Origin: Pseudarthrobacter sp. NIBRBAC000502772
GTDB lineage: Bacteria; Actinomycetota; Actinomycetes; Actinomycetales; Micrococcaceae
DNA length: 64,000 nucleotides
Reading direction: 5' to 3'
Assembly: GCF_006517235.1 (NCBI RefSeq)
Contig: NZ_CP041188.1
Location: forward strand, 3,968,001 to 4,032,000
Part shown: one piece after another, positions 41,540 to 53,343 of the stretch
How the letters are laid out: each line of letters opens with the position of its first letter
Position numbering within the stretch: the stretch's first letter is position 1
Notes under the pieces: generated by a model
Told to the model about the DNA's origin: nothing
Seen by the model: only the letters and a program-made list of their open reading frames with translations
Databases searched by the model: none
Position numbers and translations under genes: made by a program

Positions 41540-41710
41540 GGCTCCAGTGTAGGTTCCCGGGCGGACATTGAACCCGGGCGGCAGGGTGGGGACTTCTCCC
41601 CCGGTTTCCGCTCGCAGCCGGCCGGGCCAGCGGCTAGGCTGAACTCAGGATTTGAGCTTCCGGCGCACAGCTGCGCCCACATTCAGCATGGACTACCAAG
41701 GGGGGACGTC

Positions 41711-42304
41711 ATGGACCCGGAAAAGGACCAAGGCAACGGTCCGGACAAAGACCAGGCCAAGGACCAAGGCACCGGTCAAGGCAAGGACCAGGGGGCGCCG
41801 AAGCCGCCGCCGTGGCAGGTACCCAAGCCTGAGCTGCGTCCTGAACTCCTGAATGAACCCATTCCCACGGTTGATCCCTTCGCCCGGGACCGCGAGCGCC
41901 AGACCCATGATGCGGCCGCGCGCAAGAAGCGTTCCCAGCGGCGGACCGTTGTGGTGGGGTTGGGAGTCACGGCCCTCCTTGCCGGCACGATCACCGCCGT
42001 CGTGGCCAGCAACCAGGATGAGGCCGACTACGCCCAGGTCTGTTTCAATGACGAAACCGGCGAGCGCGTGGAAGATACGCAGTGCAACAGCTCCGCCGGA
42101 CGCAGCGGCGCACTCTACGCGTGGTACTTCTACTCCCGCGGCGCCAGCGTTCCCGGGGTGGGCCAGAACCGGTCCGCGTACCCGAGCTACACCAGCACCA
42201 TCCCCAGCGGCGCCAAGGCTTCCACCGGGTACAGCACCAAGGGCGGAACGGTCAGCAGGGGCGGCTTTGGCAGCAGCTCCAAAGGCGGAAGCACGGGGGG
42301 CTAG
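41711..42304 (+). CDS. YgiB-like (DUF1190-type) anchored protein
   Basis: A 197-residue protein. Residues 1-40 are a charged low-complexity stretch of DQG/KDQ units, followed by a basic KKRSQRR, one membrane helix (about 77-97) and an extracytoplasmic part with CFNDETGERVEDTQC, then a Gly/Ser-rich tail. Position directly before a glutathionylspermidine-synthase-like gene matches the ygiB-ygiC pair of enterobacteria, and the Cys-rich motif agrees with DUF1190, but similarity is judged by eye only. The ATG is preceded by AAGGGGGGACGTC. The next gene starts two bases after the stop. Confidence 0.6.
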   Translation: MDPEKDQGNGPDKDQAKDQGTGQGKDQGAPKPPPWQVPKPELRPELLNEPIPTVDPFARDRERQTHDAAARKKRSQRRTVVVGLGVTALLAGTITAVVASNQDEADYAQVCFNDETGERVEDTQCNSSAGRSGALYAWYFYSRGASVPGVGQNRSAYPSYTSTIPSGAKASTGYSTKGGTVSRGGFGSSSKGGSTGG

Positions 42305-42306
42305 GC

Positions 42307-43518
42307 GTGAAGCGGTTGTTATCGGAGCCCAGGCCTGATTGGAAGCAGAAAATCGAAGAGCAGGGCCTGGTCTTCTCCACCACCGCCATGCCCGACGGTA
42401 AGAAGATCGAATACTGGAACGAGGCGGCCTACTACGAATTCACCATGGACGAGGTGGAGACGCTGGAGGTCACGGCCGAGGACATGCACAAGATGTGCCT
42501 GGAGGCAGCCAAGTTCCTGGCCACGGGCGCCATGGGGAACATCGGCATCGGCCCGCAGGCGCTGGAGCTCGCAGCTGAGTCTTTGCAGGCCGCGGACATG
42601 GATGTCTACGGGCGCTTCGACTTTATCTATGACGGTCAGGGCGGACCCGCCAAGATGCTCGAGTACAACGCCGACACCCCCACCGGCCTGATCGAGGCCG
42701 CCGTCGCGCAATGGTTCTGGCTGCAGGACGTGTTCCCGGAGAAGGACCAGTGGAACGGCATCCACGAGGCCCTGATCCGGCAGTGGAAGAAAATGCAGTA
42801 CCGCACCGGCATGAGCACGCTCCACATAGCCCATTCCGAGGCTGAGGAGTCCGGCGAGGACTGGATGACGGCCGCGTACATGCGGGACGTGGCCAGCCAG
42901 GCGGGCTGGACCACCATCGGCATCAATATGTCCGATATCGGCTGGGATCCCAACCTGAACCGCTTCGTGGACCTGGACAACTTCATGATCAGCACCATGT
43001 TCAAGCTGTATCCCTGGGAGCTGATGATGAAGGAGCCGTTCGGGCACCGGCTGCTGCAGCGCGCACATAATCCCCGTTGGGTGGAGCCTGCGTGGAAAAT
43101 GCTGCTCTCCAACAAGGCCTTGCTGGCTGCTCTGTGGCACCTGTACCCGGACCACCCCCACCTGCTGCCGGCCTACCTCAACGAGCCCGGACCCCTGAAG
43201 GAATGGGTGGCCAAGCCGCTGCATGGGCGCGAAGGCGACAATATCAAGATCCATGCGCCGGGCATCAGCCTGGAGCAGCCCGGCGGGTACGGCCGAGAGG
43301 GCTGGTGCTACCAGCAGTTCCATGCGTTGCCCGACTTCGACGGCAACCACCCCGTCCTTGGCCTCTGGGTGGTGGATGGCGAGTCCGTGGGCTGCGGGAT
43401 CCGCGAATCGGACGGCCCCATCACCGACTACTTCTGCCGTTTTGTGCCCAACACCATTGACGCCCCGGCGCCGCTTTCAGCGCAGGCCCACTCCAGCAAA
43501 GCAGGTATCGCACTATGA
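42307..43518 (+). CDS. Glutathionylspermidine synthase-like ATP-grasp protein (YgiC type)
   Basis: A 403-residue ATP-grasp protein of the YgiC/YjfC group. Typical stretches are YWNEAAYYEFTMDEVETLE (start), YGRFDFIYDGQ, LEYNADTPTGLIEAAVAQW in two parts, and the C-terminal GREGWCYQQFHALPDFDG. These relatives lack the amidase half of true Gsp synthase and their substrate is unknown; as actinobacteria use mycothiol, glutathionylspermidine is unlikely here. GTG 42307 starts two bases after the YgiB-like stop. The unit continues with an APC permease, so it may process something imported or exported by it. Confidence 0.8.
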   Translation: MKRLLSEPRPDWKQKIEEQGLVFSTTAMPDGKKIEYWNEAAYYEFTMDEVETLEVTAEDMHKMCLEAAKFLATGAMGNIGIGPQALELAAESLQAADMDVYGRFDFIYDGQGGPAKMLEYNADTPTGLIEAAVAQWFWLQDVFPEKDQWNGIHEALIRQWKKMQYRTGMSTLHIAHSEAEESGEDWMTAAYMRDVASQAGWTTIGINMSDIGWDPNLNRFVDLDNFMISTMFKLYPWELMMKEPFGHRLLQRAHNPRWVEPAWKMLLSNKALLAALWHLYPDHPHLLPAYLNEPGPLKEWVAKPLHGREGDNIKIHAPGISLEQPGGYGREGWCYQQFHALPDFDGNHPVLGLWVVDGESVGCGIRESDGPITDYFCRFVPNTIDAPAPLSAQAHSSKAGIAL

Positions 43519-43549
43519 GCACCCTAATATTCCAGAGCCCGGTGACCGT

Positions 43550-45073
43550 ATGAGTGCGGAGACGACGACGGCGGGCGGCGCTTCCGGCGGACCGTCCGGC
43601 GGTGCCGTCCCCGACAAGGGGCTCCGTGCGGGGATCCTGGACCTCGGCGACTCAGTCATGCTGGGCCTCGCATCCACGGCGCCCGTGTATTCGCTGGCCG
43701 CCACGCTGGGCCTGATCGTGGCCGTCAACGGGAACTACACTCCCCTGATCCTGGTCCTCGGGTTCATCCCCGTCCTGTTCATCGCCTACGCCTTCCGGGA
43801 GCTGAACAGCGCCATGCCGGACTGCGGCACAACGTTCACCTGGTCCCGCCGGGCGTTCGGCCCGTGGGCGGGTTGGCTGGGCGGCTGGGGTGTTGCCCTG
43901 GCCGGCATCGTGGTCCTGGCCAATCTCGCCCAGGTGGCAGGCCAGTATCTGTGGCTGCTGATCGGCGACGGCTCACTGGCGGAAAACAAGGTGGTGGTCA
44001 CCGCCACCGGCGTGCTGTTCATCGTGTTTATGACCCTGGTGAACTACCGGGGCATCCGGCTGGGCGAGCATGTCCAACGGGTGCTGACGTATGTGCAGTA
44101 TGTCTCGCTGGGCATCTTTGCGCTGGCCATCATTGTGCGGATCGCGGGCGGTGCGCCCGAGGGCCAGGCCTTTGACATCGAGTGGTTCAACCCTGCCGGT
44201 GCCTTCGCGGACCCCTTCGCCGTGGTGCACGGTTCGCTGCTTGCCCTGTTCATTTATTGGGGCTGGGATACCTGCCTGGCCGTGAACGAGGAGACCGAAA
44301 ACCCGACCACTACGCCGGGGCGTGGCGCCGTCATTTCGGCCTTTGTCCTGGTGGCCATCTACGTCTCGGTGGCCTTGCTGGTGATGATGTACGCCACGGT
44401 TGGCACCGAGGGCATTGGCCTGGGCAACGAAGCGAACCAGTCCGACGTCTTCCTGGCGATGAAGGACGTGGTCCTGGGTCCGTGGGGCTGGCTGATTGTG
44501 GTGGCCGTGCTGGCCTCGGTCCTGTCGTCCACGCAGACCACCATCCTGCCCACGGCCCGCGGCACACTGTCGATGGGCGTGCACGGTGCGCTGCCGCCGA
44601 AGTTCGGCGAAGTCCATGCCCGCAACCAGACCCCCGGATTCTCCACCCAGGTCATGGGCGCCGCCGCCGTGGTGTACTACGTGGCCATGAGTTTCCTCAG
44701 CGAAAACCTGCTCTCCGATTCCATCAGCGCCATCAGCCTGTTCATCGCCTTCTACTACGCGCTGACGGGCTTCGCGTGCTTCTGGTATTTCCGCGCCACC
44801 CTCCGGAGCTCAGCCCGCAATCTCTGGTTCCGGGGCATCCTCCCCCTGCTCGGGGCGCTGATCCTCACGGCGGCGTTCTTCATTTCCGCTGTCCAGATGT
44901 GGGATCCGGCCTACGGCGACACCCAGATCTTCGGCGTCGGCGGGGCGTTTGTCAGCGGCGTGGTGCTACTGGCCCTGGGCGTTGTCCTGGCCGTTGTCTG
45001 CAGGTTCCTGCCGTCAACGCGGGAGTACTTCACCGGGAAGCCGGCGGCGGCCGCCACACCGACGTCGGCCTAA
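43550..45073 (+). CDS. APC family amino acid/polyamine permease
   Basis: A 507-residue permease with about 12 membrane helices. Helix 1 has the unwound GLASTAPVYSLAATLG motif and FTWSRRAFGPWAGWLGGW follows, both typical of APC transporters. The family imports amino acids, polyamines or related amines. ATG 43550 is used. A 12-codon frame (43515-43553) starts in the stop codon of the previous gene and ends in this start codon (ATGA at both ends), so ribosomes could be handed on; alternatively one base is missing and the gene starts at 43515. Neighbours suggest amine metabolism. Confidence 0.83.
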   Translation: MSAETTTAGGASGGPSGGAVPDKGLRAGILDLGDSVMLGLASTAPVYSLAATLGLIVAVNGNYTPLILVLGFIPVLFIAYAFRELNSAMPDCGTTFTWSRRAFGPWAGWLGGWGVALAGIVVLANLAQVAGQYLWLLIGDGSLAENKVVVTATGVLFIVFMTLVNYRGIRLGEHVQRVLTYVQYVSLGIFALAIIVRIAGGAPEGQAFDIEWFNPAGAFADPFAVVHGSLLALFIYWGWDTCLAVNEETENPTTTPGRGAVISAFVLVAIYVSVALLVMMYATVGTEGIGLGNEANQSDVFLAMKDVVLGPWGWLIVVAVLASVLSSTQTTILPTARGTLSMGVHGALPPKFGEVHARNQTPGFSTQVMGAAAVVYYVAMSFLSENLLSDSISAISLFIAFYYALTGFACFWYFRATLRSSARNLWFRGILPLLGALILTAAFFISAVQMWDPAYGDTQIFGVGGAFVSGVVLLALGVVLAVVCRFLPSTREYFTGKPAAAATPTSA

Positions 45074-45082
45074 GATACTCAG

Positions 45083-46291
45083 ATGAGCGACGCTGACGTC
45101 ACTGCCGAAGTACTTGCCTCACCGGACCCATCGGACATCCTGGCCCTTGATGCGCTGCTGAGCGCTGACGAGCGTGCGCTCCGGCAGCGGATCCGCGACT
45201 TCACCGACCAGCGGATCAAACCAAACATCGCCCGCTGGTACGACGACGCCGTCTTTCCGCTGGAGCTCGCTCCCGAACTCGGCGAGCTGGGCGTCCTGGG
45301 GATGCACCTGGAAGGGTACGGCTGCCCCGGCCGTTCCGCCGTCGAATACGGCCTGGCCGCGATGGAACTTGAGGCCGGCGATTCCGGGATCCGGACCTTC
45401 GTCTCGGTGCAGGGGTCCCTGGCCATGACGGCGATCCACAAATGGGGTTCGGAGGACCAGAAGCAGGAGTGGCTCCCCCGGATGGCCGCCGGCGAAGTGA
45501 TCGGCTGCTTCGCCCTGACTGAGCCCACGGCAGGCTCCGACCCGTCCTCCATGACCACTGTCGCCCGCCGGGACGGCACCGGGGACAGCGCCGGCTGGAT
45601 CCTGGACGGTGCCAAGCGCTGGATCGGGCTGGCCTCCGTGGCCGGGGTGATGGTGGTGTGGGCCCAAACCGACGACGGCGTCCGCGGCTTCCTGGTGCCG
45701 GCCGGTACGCCGGGCGTGACCGCAACGCCCATTACTCAGAAGCTCTCCATGCGCGCTTCCATCCAGTGCGATGTGGTGTTCGACGGCGTCCGGCTGGGAC
45801 CGGAGGCCATGCTGCCGGCCGCCATGGGCCTGCGCGGGCCATTTACGTGCCTGAACGAGGCCCGCTACGGGATCATCTGGGGTGCCATGGGCGCCGCCCG
45901 TGATTCTTACGAAGCCGCCCTGGCGTATTCCCAGGACCGGCTGCAGTTCGGCAAGCCGCTGGCCGGGTACCAGCTGACGCAGGAGAAGCTGGTGAATATG
46001 CTGCTGGAGATCCAGAAGGGCACCATGCTGGCCTACTACCTGGGGCGCCTCAAAGACGAAAGAAAACTGCGGCCCGAGCAGATCTCGCTGGGCAAGCTGA
46101 ACAACGTGCGCGAGGCCATCAAGATCGCCCGCGAGGCCCGTTCCATCCTCGGTGGCAACGGCATCACGCTGGACTACTCGCCGCTCCGGCACGCTGCCAA
46201 CCTGGAGTCAGTCCGCACCTACGAGGGCACCGACGAGGTCCACATGCTCGTCCTTGGTCAGCACATCACCGGCCTCGGCGCGTTCCGGTAA
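45083..46291 (+). CDS. Acyl-CoA dehydrogenase, glutaryl-CoA dehydrogenase-like
   Basis: A 402-residue flavoprotein. The FAD/substrate region has GCFALTEPTAGSDPSSM; the C terminus has ARSILGGNGITLDYSPLRH and the stretch VRTYEGTDEVHMLVLG with the catalytic glutamate in the YEGT position. This end and the length resemble glutaryl-CoA dehydrogenase, which acts in lysine and related degradation. It follows the APC permease by 9 bases, so import and oxidation of an amino acid derivative may be linked (inference). Confidence 0.87.
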   Translation: MSDADVTAEVLASPDPSDILALDALLSADERALRQRIRDFTDQRIKPNIARWYDDAVFPLELAPELGELGVLGMHLEGYGCPGRSAVEYGLAAMELEAGDSGIRTFVSVQGSLAMTAIHKWGSEDQKQEWLPRMAAGEVIGCFALTEPTAGSDPSSMTTVARRDGTGDSAGWILDGAKRWIGLASVAGVMVVWAQTDDGVRGFLVPAGTPGVTATPITQKLSMRASIQCDVVFDGVRLGPEAMLPAAMGLRGPFTCLNEARYGIIWGAMGAARDSYEAALAYSQDRLQFGKPLAGYQLTQEKLVNMLLEIQKGTMLAYYLGRLKDERKLRPEQISLGKLNNVREAIKIAREARSILGGNGITLDYSPLRHAANLESVRTYEGTDEVHMLVLGQHITGLGAFR

Positions 46292-46327
46292 GCCCGCCCG
46301 CCCCTCCCCAACTGATATATAGGGCGG

Positions 46328-46939
46328 TTATTCGGGGAGGATGACCAGTTCGAGGTAGCCCCGCAGGCACCCTGCCATGTCGACGCTCTCGGGCGATAGC
46401 AGCCACTGTGTCTGGATGCCGTCCCACAGCGCAATCAATGATGCCGCGGCGGCTTCGGGTTCCACCCCGGGGCGCAGCCGCCCTTCCTCGGCGAGCTGCT
46501 CAAACCGACGGGCGTAGCTCCGCCGCAGCCGTTCAAATCGTTCGATGAAGAATTCGCGCCCCGGATGGCCGTCCGTGACAGATTCCGCGCAGAGCACGGT
46601 GTACAACTCAATGACGCCCGGGATCTCCTCGTTGAAGCGTGCCTGGCGAATCACGGCATCGACCAGCGCTTCCTCCGGATCGGGAAGTGTGGTGCCATCG
46701 CCGGTATGCGAGTCGCGCCAGTTGAGCACGGCCAGCAGCAGATCGCTTTTCGATGGGAAGTAGTGCAGGAGGCTCGTCTGGCTCATTCCAACGCGGTCGG
46801 CAACGTCCTGCAATGAGCCTCCGCGGTATCCGCGGGCCGCAAACACAGCGTGCGCAGCACCAAGTATCGCGTTCCGGCGTTCCGCCGACTTCGCGTACGG
46901 TCCCCGCCGGGAGGGCCTGCTCGCCTCGTTTGTGGTCAT
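46328..46939 (-). CDS. TetR-family regulator next to beta-galactosidase
   Basis: A 203-residue TetR regulator. The helix-turn-helix is RRNAILGAAHAVFAARGYRG then LQDVADRVGMSQTSLLHYFPSK (residues ~22-66); the C-terminal part resembles the BetI/TetR_C_6 type. ATG 46939 is chosen by the position of the HTH. It is divergent from the lacZ gene, and a perfect 12+4+12 palindrome stands between them. It probably represses lacZ and itself; a galactoside-type inducer is an inference. Confidence 0.87.
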   Translation of the reverse strand: MTTNEASRPSRRGPYAKSAERRNAILGAAHAVFAARGYRGGSLQDVADRVGMSQTSLLHYFPSKSDLLLAVLNWRDSHTGDGTTLPDPEEALVDAVIRQARFNEEIPGVIELYTVLCAESVTDGHPGREFFIERFERLRRSYARRFEQLAEEGRLRPGVEPEAAAASLIALWDGIQTQWLLSPESVDMAGCLRGYLELVILPE

Positions 46940-46975
46940 GGCAAGCCAGTGTACAGGCGGAAATGCGGACAAATT

Positions 46976-47003
46976 CAAAACTCGAGTGACTACTCGAGTT
47001 TTG
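46976..47003. promoter_or_regulatory. Perfect 28-base palindrome, TetR operator
   Basis: CAAAACTCGAGT (46976-46987) and ACTCGAGTTTTG (46992-47003) are exact complements around GACT. The site lies 37 bases before the TetR start and overlaps the region just upstream of TAGCCT (47007-47012), a possible -10 of lacZ. The size and symmetry fit TetR-family operators. Confidence 0.85.
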
Positions 47004-47009
47004 TGTTAG

Positions 47010-50285
<3,276 letters not shown>

Positions 50286-51602
50286 CTACGCAGCTCCGAC
50301 CGGGACGGGTTCCTTGGCGCCTGCGTCCTTGCGGATGGTCGCGCTGATCACGGCGGCGATGGTGCACATGGCGGCCGCGCCGAACCAGGCGTAGGTGTAC
50401 TGGCCGGTGGCGTCCCGGATGGCACCGGCGCCGAGGGCGGCGGCGGCCGCGCCCAGCTGGTGGGCCGCGAACACCCAGCCGAACACCACGCTGCCGTCCG
50501 CGCCGAACGTTTTCCGGCAGATTGCCGCGGTGGGCGGTACCGTCGCCACCCAGTCCAGGCCGTAGATCACCACAAAAACGATCATGCTCGGCTGGACGGT
50601 GGCGCTCAGGAGCAGCGGCAGCACGAGCAGGCCGATCCCCCGGAACTGGTAGTAGACGGCCAGCAGGATTTTGGGGTTGTACCGGTCGGTCAGCCAGCCG
50701 GACGCGATGGTGCCCAGGATGTCGAAGATCCCGACGACGGCGAGCAGCCCGGCCGCTGTGGTTTCGGGCATGCCGTGGTCGTGGGCGGAGGGGATGAAGT
50801 GGGTGCCGATCAGCCCGTTGGTAGTGGCCCCGCAGATCGCAAAACCGGCCACCAGCGCCCAGAATGTCCGCACTTTGCTGGCCCGCTTGAGTACCTGGAG
50901 GGCGCGCACTGCGGCGTTGCTGCTGCGCCCGCTTTCCACGGCAGGGGCGGCGGCAGACTCAGCCGTTCCCTCCTCAGGTGCCGTTTCACCGTAAGGCAAG
51001 GCGCCGACGTCGGCCGGTGAGTTCTTGAGGAACTTCAGCACCAGCGGCACCACCGCCAGCGCGCCGGCGGCGATCAGCAGCGAGGCCTGCCGCCAGCCCG
51101 GATCCTGGGCCAGCATGGCGATGAACGGCAGGAAGACCAGCTGGCCCGCGGCGCTGCCGGCGGTCAGGATGCCGATCACCAGGCCCCGGCTCTTGGAGAA
51201 CCAGGTGTTGGCGATGGTGGCGGCGAAGACGAGCGCCATGGAGCCGGTGCCCAGCCCGATCAGCAGGCCCCAGGTCAGGAGGATCTGCCAGGACTCGGTG
51301 ACCAGGACCGTGAGCGCACTGCCGGCGCCGATCATCACCAGGGCGGTGGCGGTGACGGTCCGGATCCCGAACCGTTCCATCAGGGCAGCGGCGAAGGGGG
51401 CGGTCAGGCCAAACAGCACCAGGTTGATGCTGACGGCTGCGGACAGCACGGTGGTGGACCAGCCGAACTCCTGCTGCAGCGGCACCATGAGGACACCCGG
51501 GGCGGCCCGGAATCCGGCGGCGCCAACGAGGGCCAGGAAGGCGACGGCCGCGACGATCCAGGCGGGGTGCAGCCGGCGGCGCGTGGTTTCGGTGGCACTC
51601 AT
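50286..51602 (-). CDS. MFS transporter of the OFA/monocarboxylate type
   Basis: A 438-residue major facilitator with 12 helices and the N-terminal pattern GVLMVPLQQEFGWSTTVLSAAVS of the oxalate/formate and monocarboxylate porter group. The central loop (about 200-235) is acidic. The substrate is not known. Its ATG overlaps the stop of the HxlR regulator (ATGA), so the two are translationally coupled, and the regulator presumably controls the transporter. It may export a toxic compound sensed by the regulator. Confidence 0.82.
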   Translation of the reverse strand: MSATETTRRRLHPAWIVAAVAFLALVGAAGFRAAPGVLMVPLQQEFGWSTTVLSAAVSINLVLFGLTAPFAAALMERFGIRTVTATALVMIGAGSALTVLVTESWQILLTWGLLIGLGTGSMALVFAATIANTWFSKSRGLVIGILTAGSAAGQLVFLPFIAMLAQDPGWRQASLLIAAGALAVVPLVLKFLKNSPADVGALPYGETAPEEGTAESAAAPAVESGRSSNAAVRALQVLKRASKVRTFWALVAGFAICGATTNGLIGTHFIPSAHDHGMPETTAAGLLAVVGIFDILGTIASGWLTDRYNPKILLAVYYQFRGIGLLVLPLLLSATVQPSMIVFVVIYGLDWVATVPPTAAICRKTFGADGSVVFGWVFAAHQLGAAAAALGAGAIRDATGQYTYAWFGAAAMCTIAAVISATIRKDAGAKEPVPVGAA

Positions 51603-52087
51603 GCGGCCGTGGCCAGCTGCACGGGCGCGTCCGTCCGGGTGAGGCTGTGCCAGCTGGTGTTGGCGGCAGTGAGCCGTTCCCCGCAGCCGGTGCAGGTGTC
51701 CGCGGAGCTGGTCCGCTGGCCGCAGCCGGAATGGATGACGTACATATGGGCCTGGTCAGACGGCGCCGGGAGGTGCTTTTCCGCCCACATGACCACGGCG
51801 TTCAGGACCGGGAGGGCGTCCTCACCCTTAGGAGTCAGGACGTACTCCTGGCGGGGGCGGCCGCCGTCGTCGTACGCCTTCTTCTCAAGCAAGCCCGACT
51901 CCACGAGACCCGCCAGGCGCCTGGTGAGCACGGAATCCGCGACGGCCAGCCGGGACTTCATGGCGTCGAAGCGCCCGTTGCCGAAAAAGACCTCGCGGAG
52001 CACCAGCATGCTCCAGGGGTCACCCAAAATGTCGAGACCTCGTGCCATGCTGCAGTTGCGCTGGGACCAGTCGGAGCGGAGAACCAT
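51599..52087 (-). CDS. HxlR-type winged-helix regulator with cysteine-rich tail
   Basis: A 162-residue protein. Residues 10-105 are an HxlR winged helix (CSMARGLDILGDPWSMLVLRE at the start, VLTRRLAGLVESGLLEK in the middle, RPRQEYVLTPKG as wing). The tail has HSGCGQRTSSADTCTGCGERL, four cysteines in a C-x8-C-x2-C-like set with a fifth before, suggesting a small zinc or redox-active site. HxlR regulators often sense electrophiles by cysteine. The palindrome at 52105-52119 just before the gene is the likely site of autorepression. Confidence 0.85.
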   Translation of the reverse strand: MVLRSDWSQRNCSMARGLDILGDPWSMLVLREVFFGNGRFDAMKSRLAVADSVLTRRLAGLVESGLLEKKAYDDGGRPRQEYVLTPKGEDALPVLNAVVMWAEKHLPAPSDQAHMYVIHSGCGQRTSSADTCTGCGERLTAANTSWHSLTRTDAPVQLATAA

Positions 52088-52132
52088 AAAGGCACCCTAG
52101 CTAACTTTCTTGAAGAAAGCCAGAGTGCCTTT
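52088..52132. promoter_or_regulatory. Nested palindrome before the HxlR gene
   Basis: The perfect palindrome CTTTCTT-G-AAGAAAG (52105-52119) is framed by AAAGGCAC (52088-52095) and GTGCCTTT (52125-52132), also exact complements. The structure starts at the first base before the HxlR start codon. The inner part is the candidate HxlR operator; the whole can also fold as an mRNA hairpin hiding the start region. Confidence 0.7.
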
Positions 52133-52166
52133 GGCTGGCGAGCGCGGTGCTACTGGAGGGGCGCTG

Positions 52167-53330
52167 CTACTTGAGGAAGGTGAAGGCGCGCTCGAGGTCG
52201 GCGATGAGGTCTTCCACGTCCTCGATGCCGCAGGACAGCCGGATCAGGTTGACGGGAACCGCCAGTTCCGTGCCCTTGACCGATGCGTGGGTCATCTCGG
52301 ACGGGTAGTTCATCAGCGATTCGATGCCGCCCAGGGATTCCGCCAGCGTGAACACCGACGTGTTTTCCGCGACCGTGCGGGCCGCCGCCTCGCCGCCCTT
52401 GAACTGGACGGAGACCATGCCGCCGAACTTCTTCATCTGCTTCTTCGCCAGCTCGTGGCCGGGGTGGGACGGCAGGCCCGGGTACAGGACGGCCTCCACC
52501 TCGGGGCGCTCGAGCAGCCATTCGGCCACGGCCTGGCCGTTGTCGCTGTGCCGGTCCATGCGCACGCCGAGTGTCTTCAGGCCGCGGGTGGTGAGGAAAG
52601 CGTCCATGGGGCCGGACACCGCACCCACCGCGAACTGCACAAAGCCGATCTTCTCCGCGAGGTCCGCGTCGTTGACCACGATGGCGCCGCCCACCACGTC
52701 GGAGTGCCCGCCGATGTACTTGGTGGTGGAGTGGACCACGACGTCGGCACCCAGGGCGAGCGGGGTCTGCAGGTAGGGCGACGCGAAGGTGTTGTCCACC
52801 ACGAGGAGGGCCCCGGCGTCGTGCGCTATTGCGGCGAGCGCCTCGATGTCGGTGACCTTCATCAGCGGGTTGGAGGGGGTCTCCACCCAGACGAAGCGGG
52901 TCTTGTTCGCGGCCACGGCTTTGCGCACCGCGTCCAGGTCCGCCATGTCCACGGGGGTGTTCCCGATCCCCCAGTCGCCGAGCACGCCGTTGATCAGCCG
53001 GTACGTGCCGCCGTACGCGTCGTTGCCGAGCACAATGTGGTCGCCCGGCCGGGTCAGCGCCCGAATGAGGGAGTCCTCCGCCGCGAGGCCCGAGCTGAAG
53101 GAGTACGCGTGGCTTCCGCCCTCGAGCGCCGCGAGCTGCTCCTGCAGGGCGTCGCGCGTGGGGTTGGTGCCACGGCCGTATTCGTAGCCGTCGCGGAGCC
53201 CGCCGATGCCGTCCTGGGCGTACGTGGAGCTGAAGTGCACCGGCGGGACCACGGCGCCGGTGCGGGGCTCGAAGGCCTGGCCGGCGTGGACGGCGCGCGT
53301 GTTGAAACCCTGGTTTTCAGAAACAGACAT
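52167..53330 (-). CDS. metB: Cystathionine gamma-synthase
   Basis: A 387-residue PLP enzyme of the Cys/Met metabolism family. The PLP lysine is Lys204 in VHSTTKYIGGHSD; YEYGRGTNPTRDALQEQLAALEGG is split by family-typical spacing, and ETPSNPLMKVTDI is present. By family it joins O-acylhomoserine and cysteine to cystathionine, or works as a gamma-lyase. The position right after a cystathionine beta-synthase gene (13 bases) suggests that this pair runs the reverse transsulfuration route, homocysteine to cysteine; then the gene would act as gamma-lyase. The sequence alone does not separate the two. Confidence 0.88.
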   Translation of the reverse strand: MSVSENQGFNTRAVHAGQAFEPRTGAVVPPVHFSSTYAQDGIGGLRDGYEYGRGTNPTRDALQEQLAALEGGSHAYSFSSGLAAEDSLIRALTRPGDHIVLGNDAYGGTYRLINGVLGDWGIGNTPVDMADLDAVRKAVAANKTRFVWVETPSNPLMKVTDIEALAAIAHDAGALLVVDNTFASPYLQTPLALGADVVVHSTTKYIGGHSDVVGGAIVVNDADLAEKIGFVQFAVGAVSGPMDAFLTTRGLKTLGVRMDRHSDNGQAVAEWLLERPEVEAVLYPGLPSHPGHELAKKQMKKFGGMVSVQFKGGEAAARTVAENTSVFTLAESLGGIESLMNYPSEMTHASVKGTELAVPVNLIRLSCGIEDVEDLIADLERAFTFLK

Positions 53331-53343
53331 GGAGTTCCTTTAG

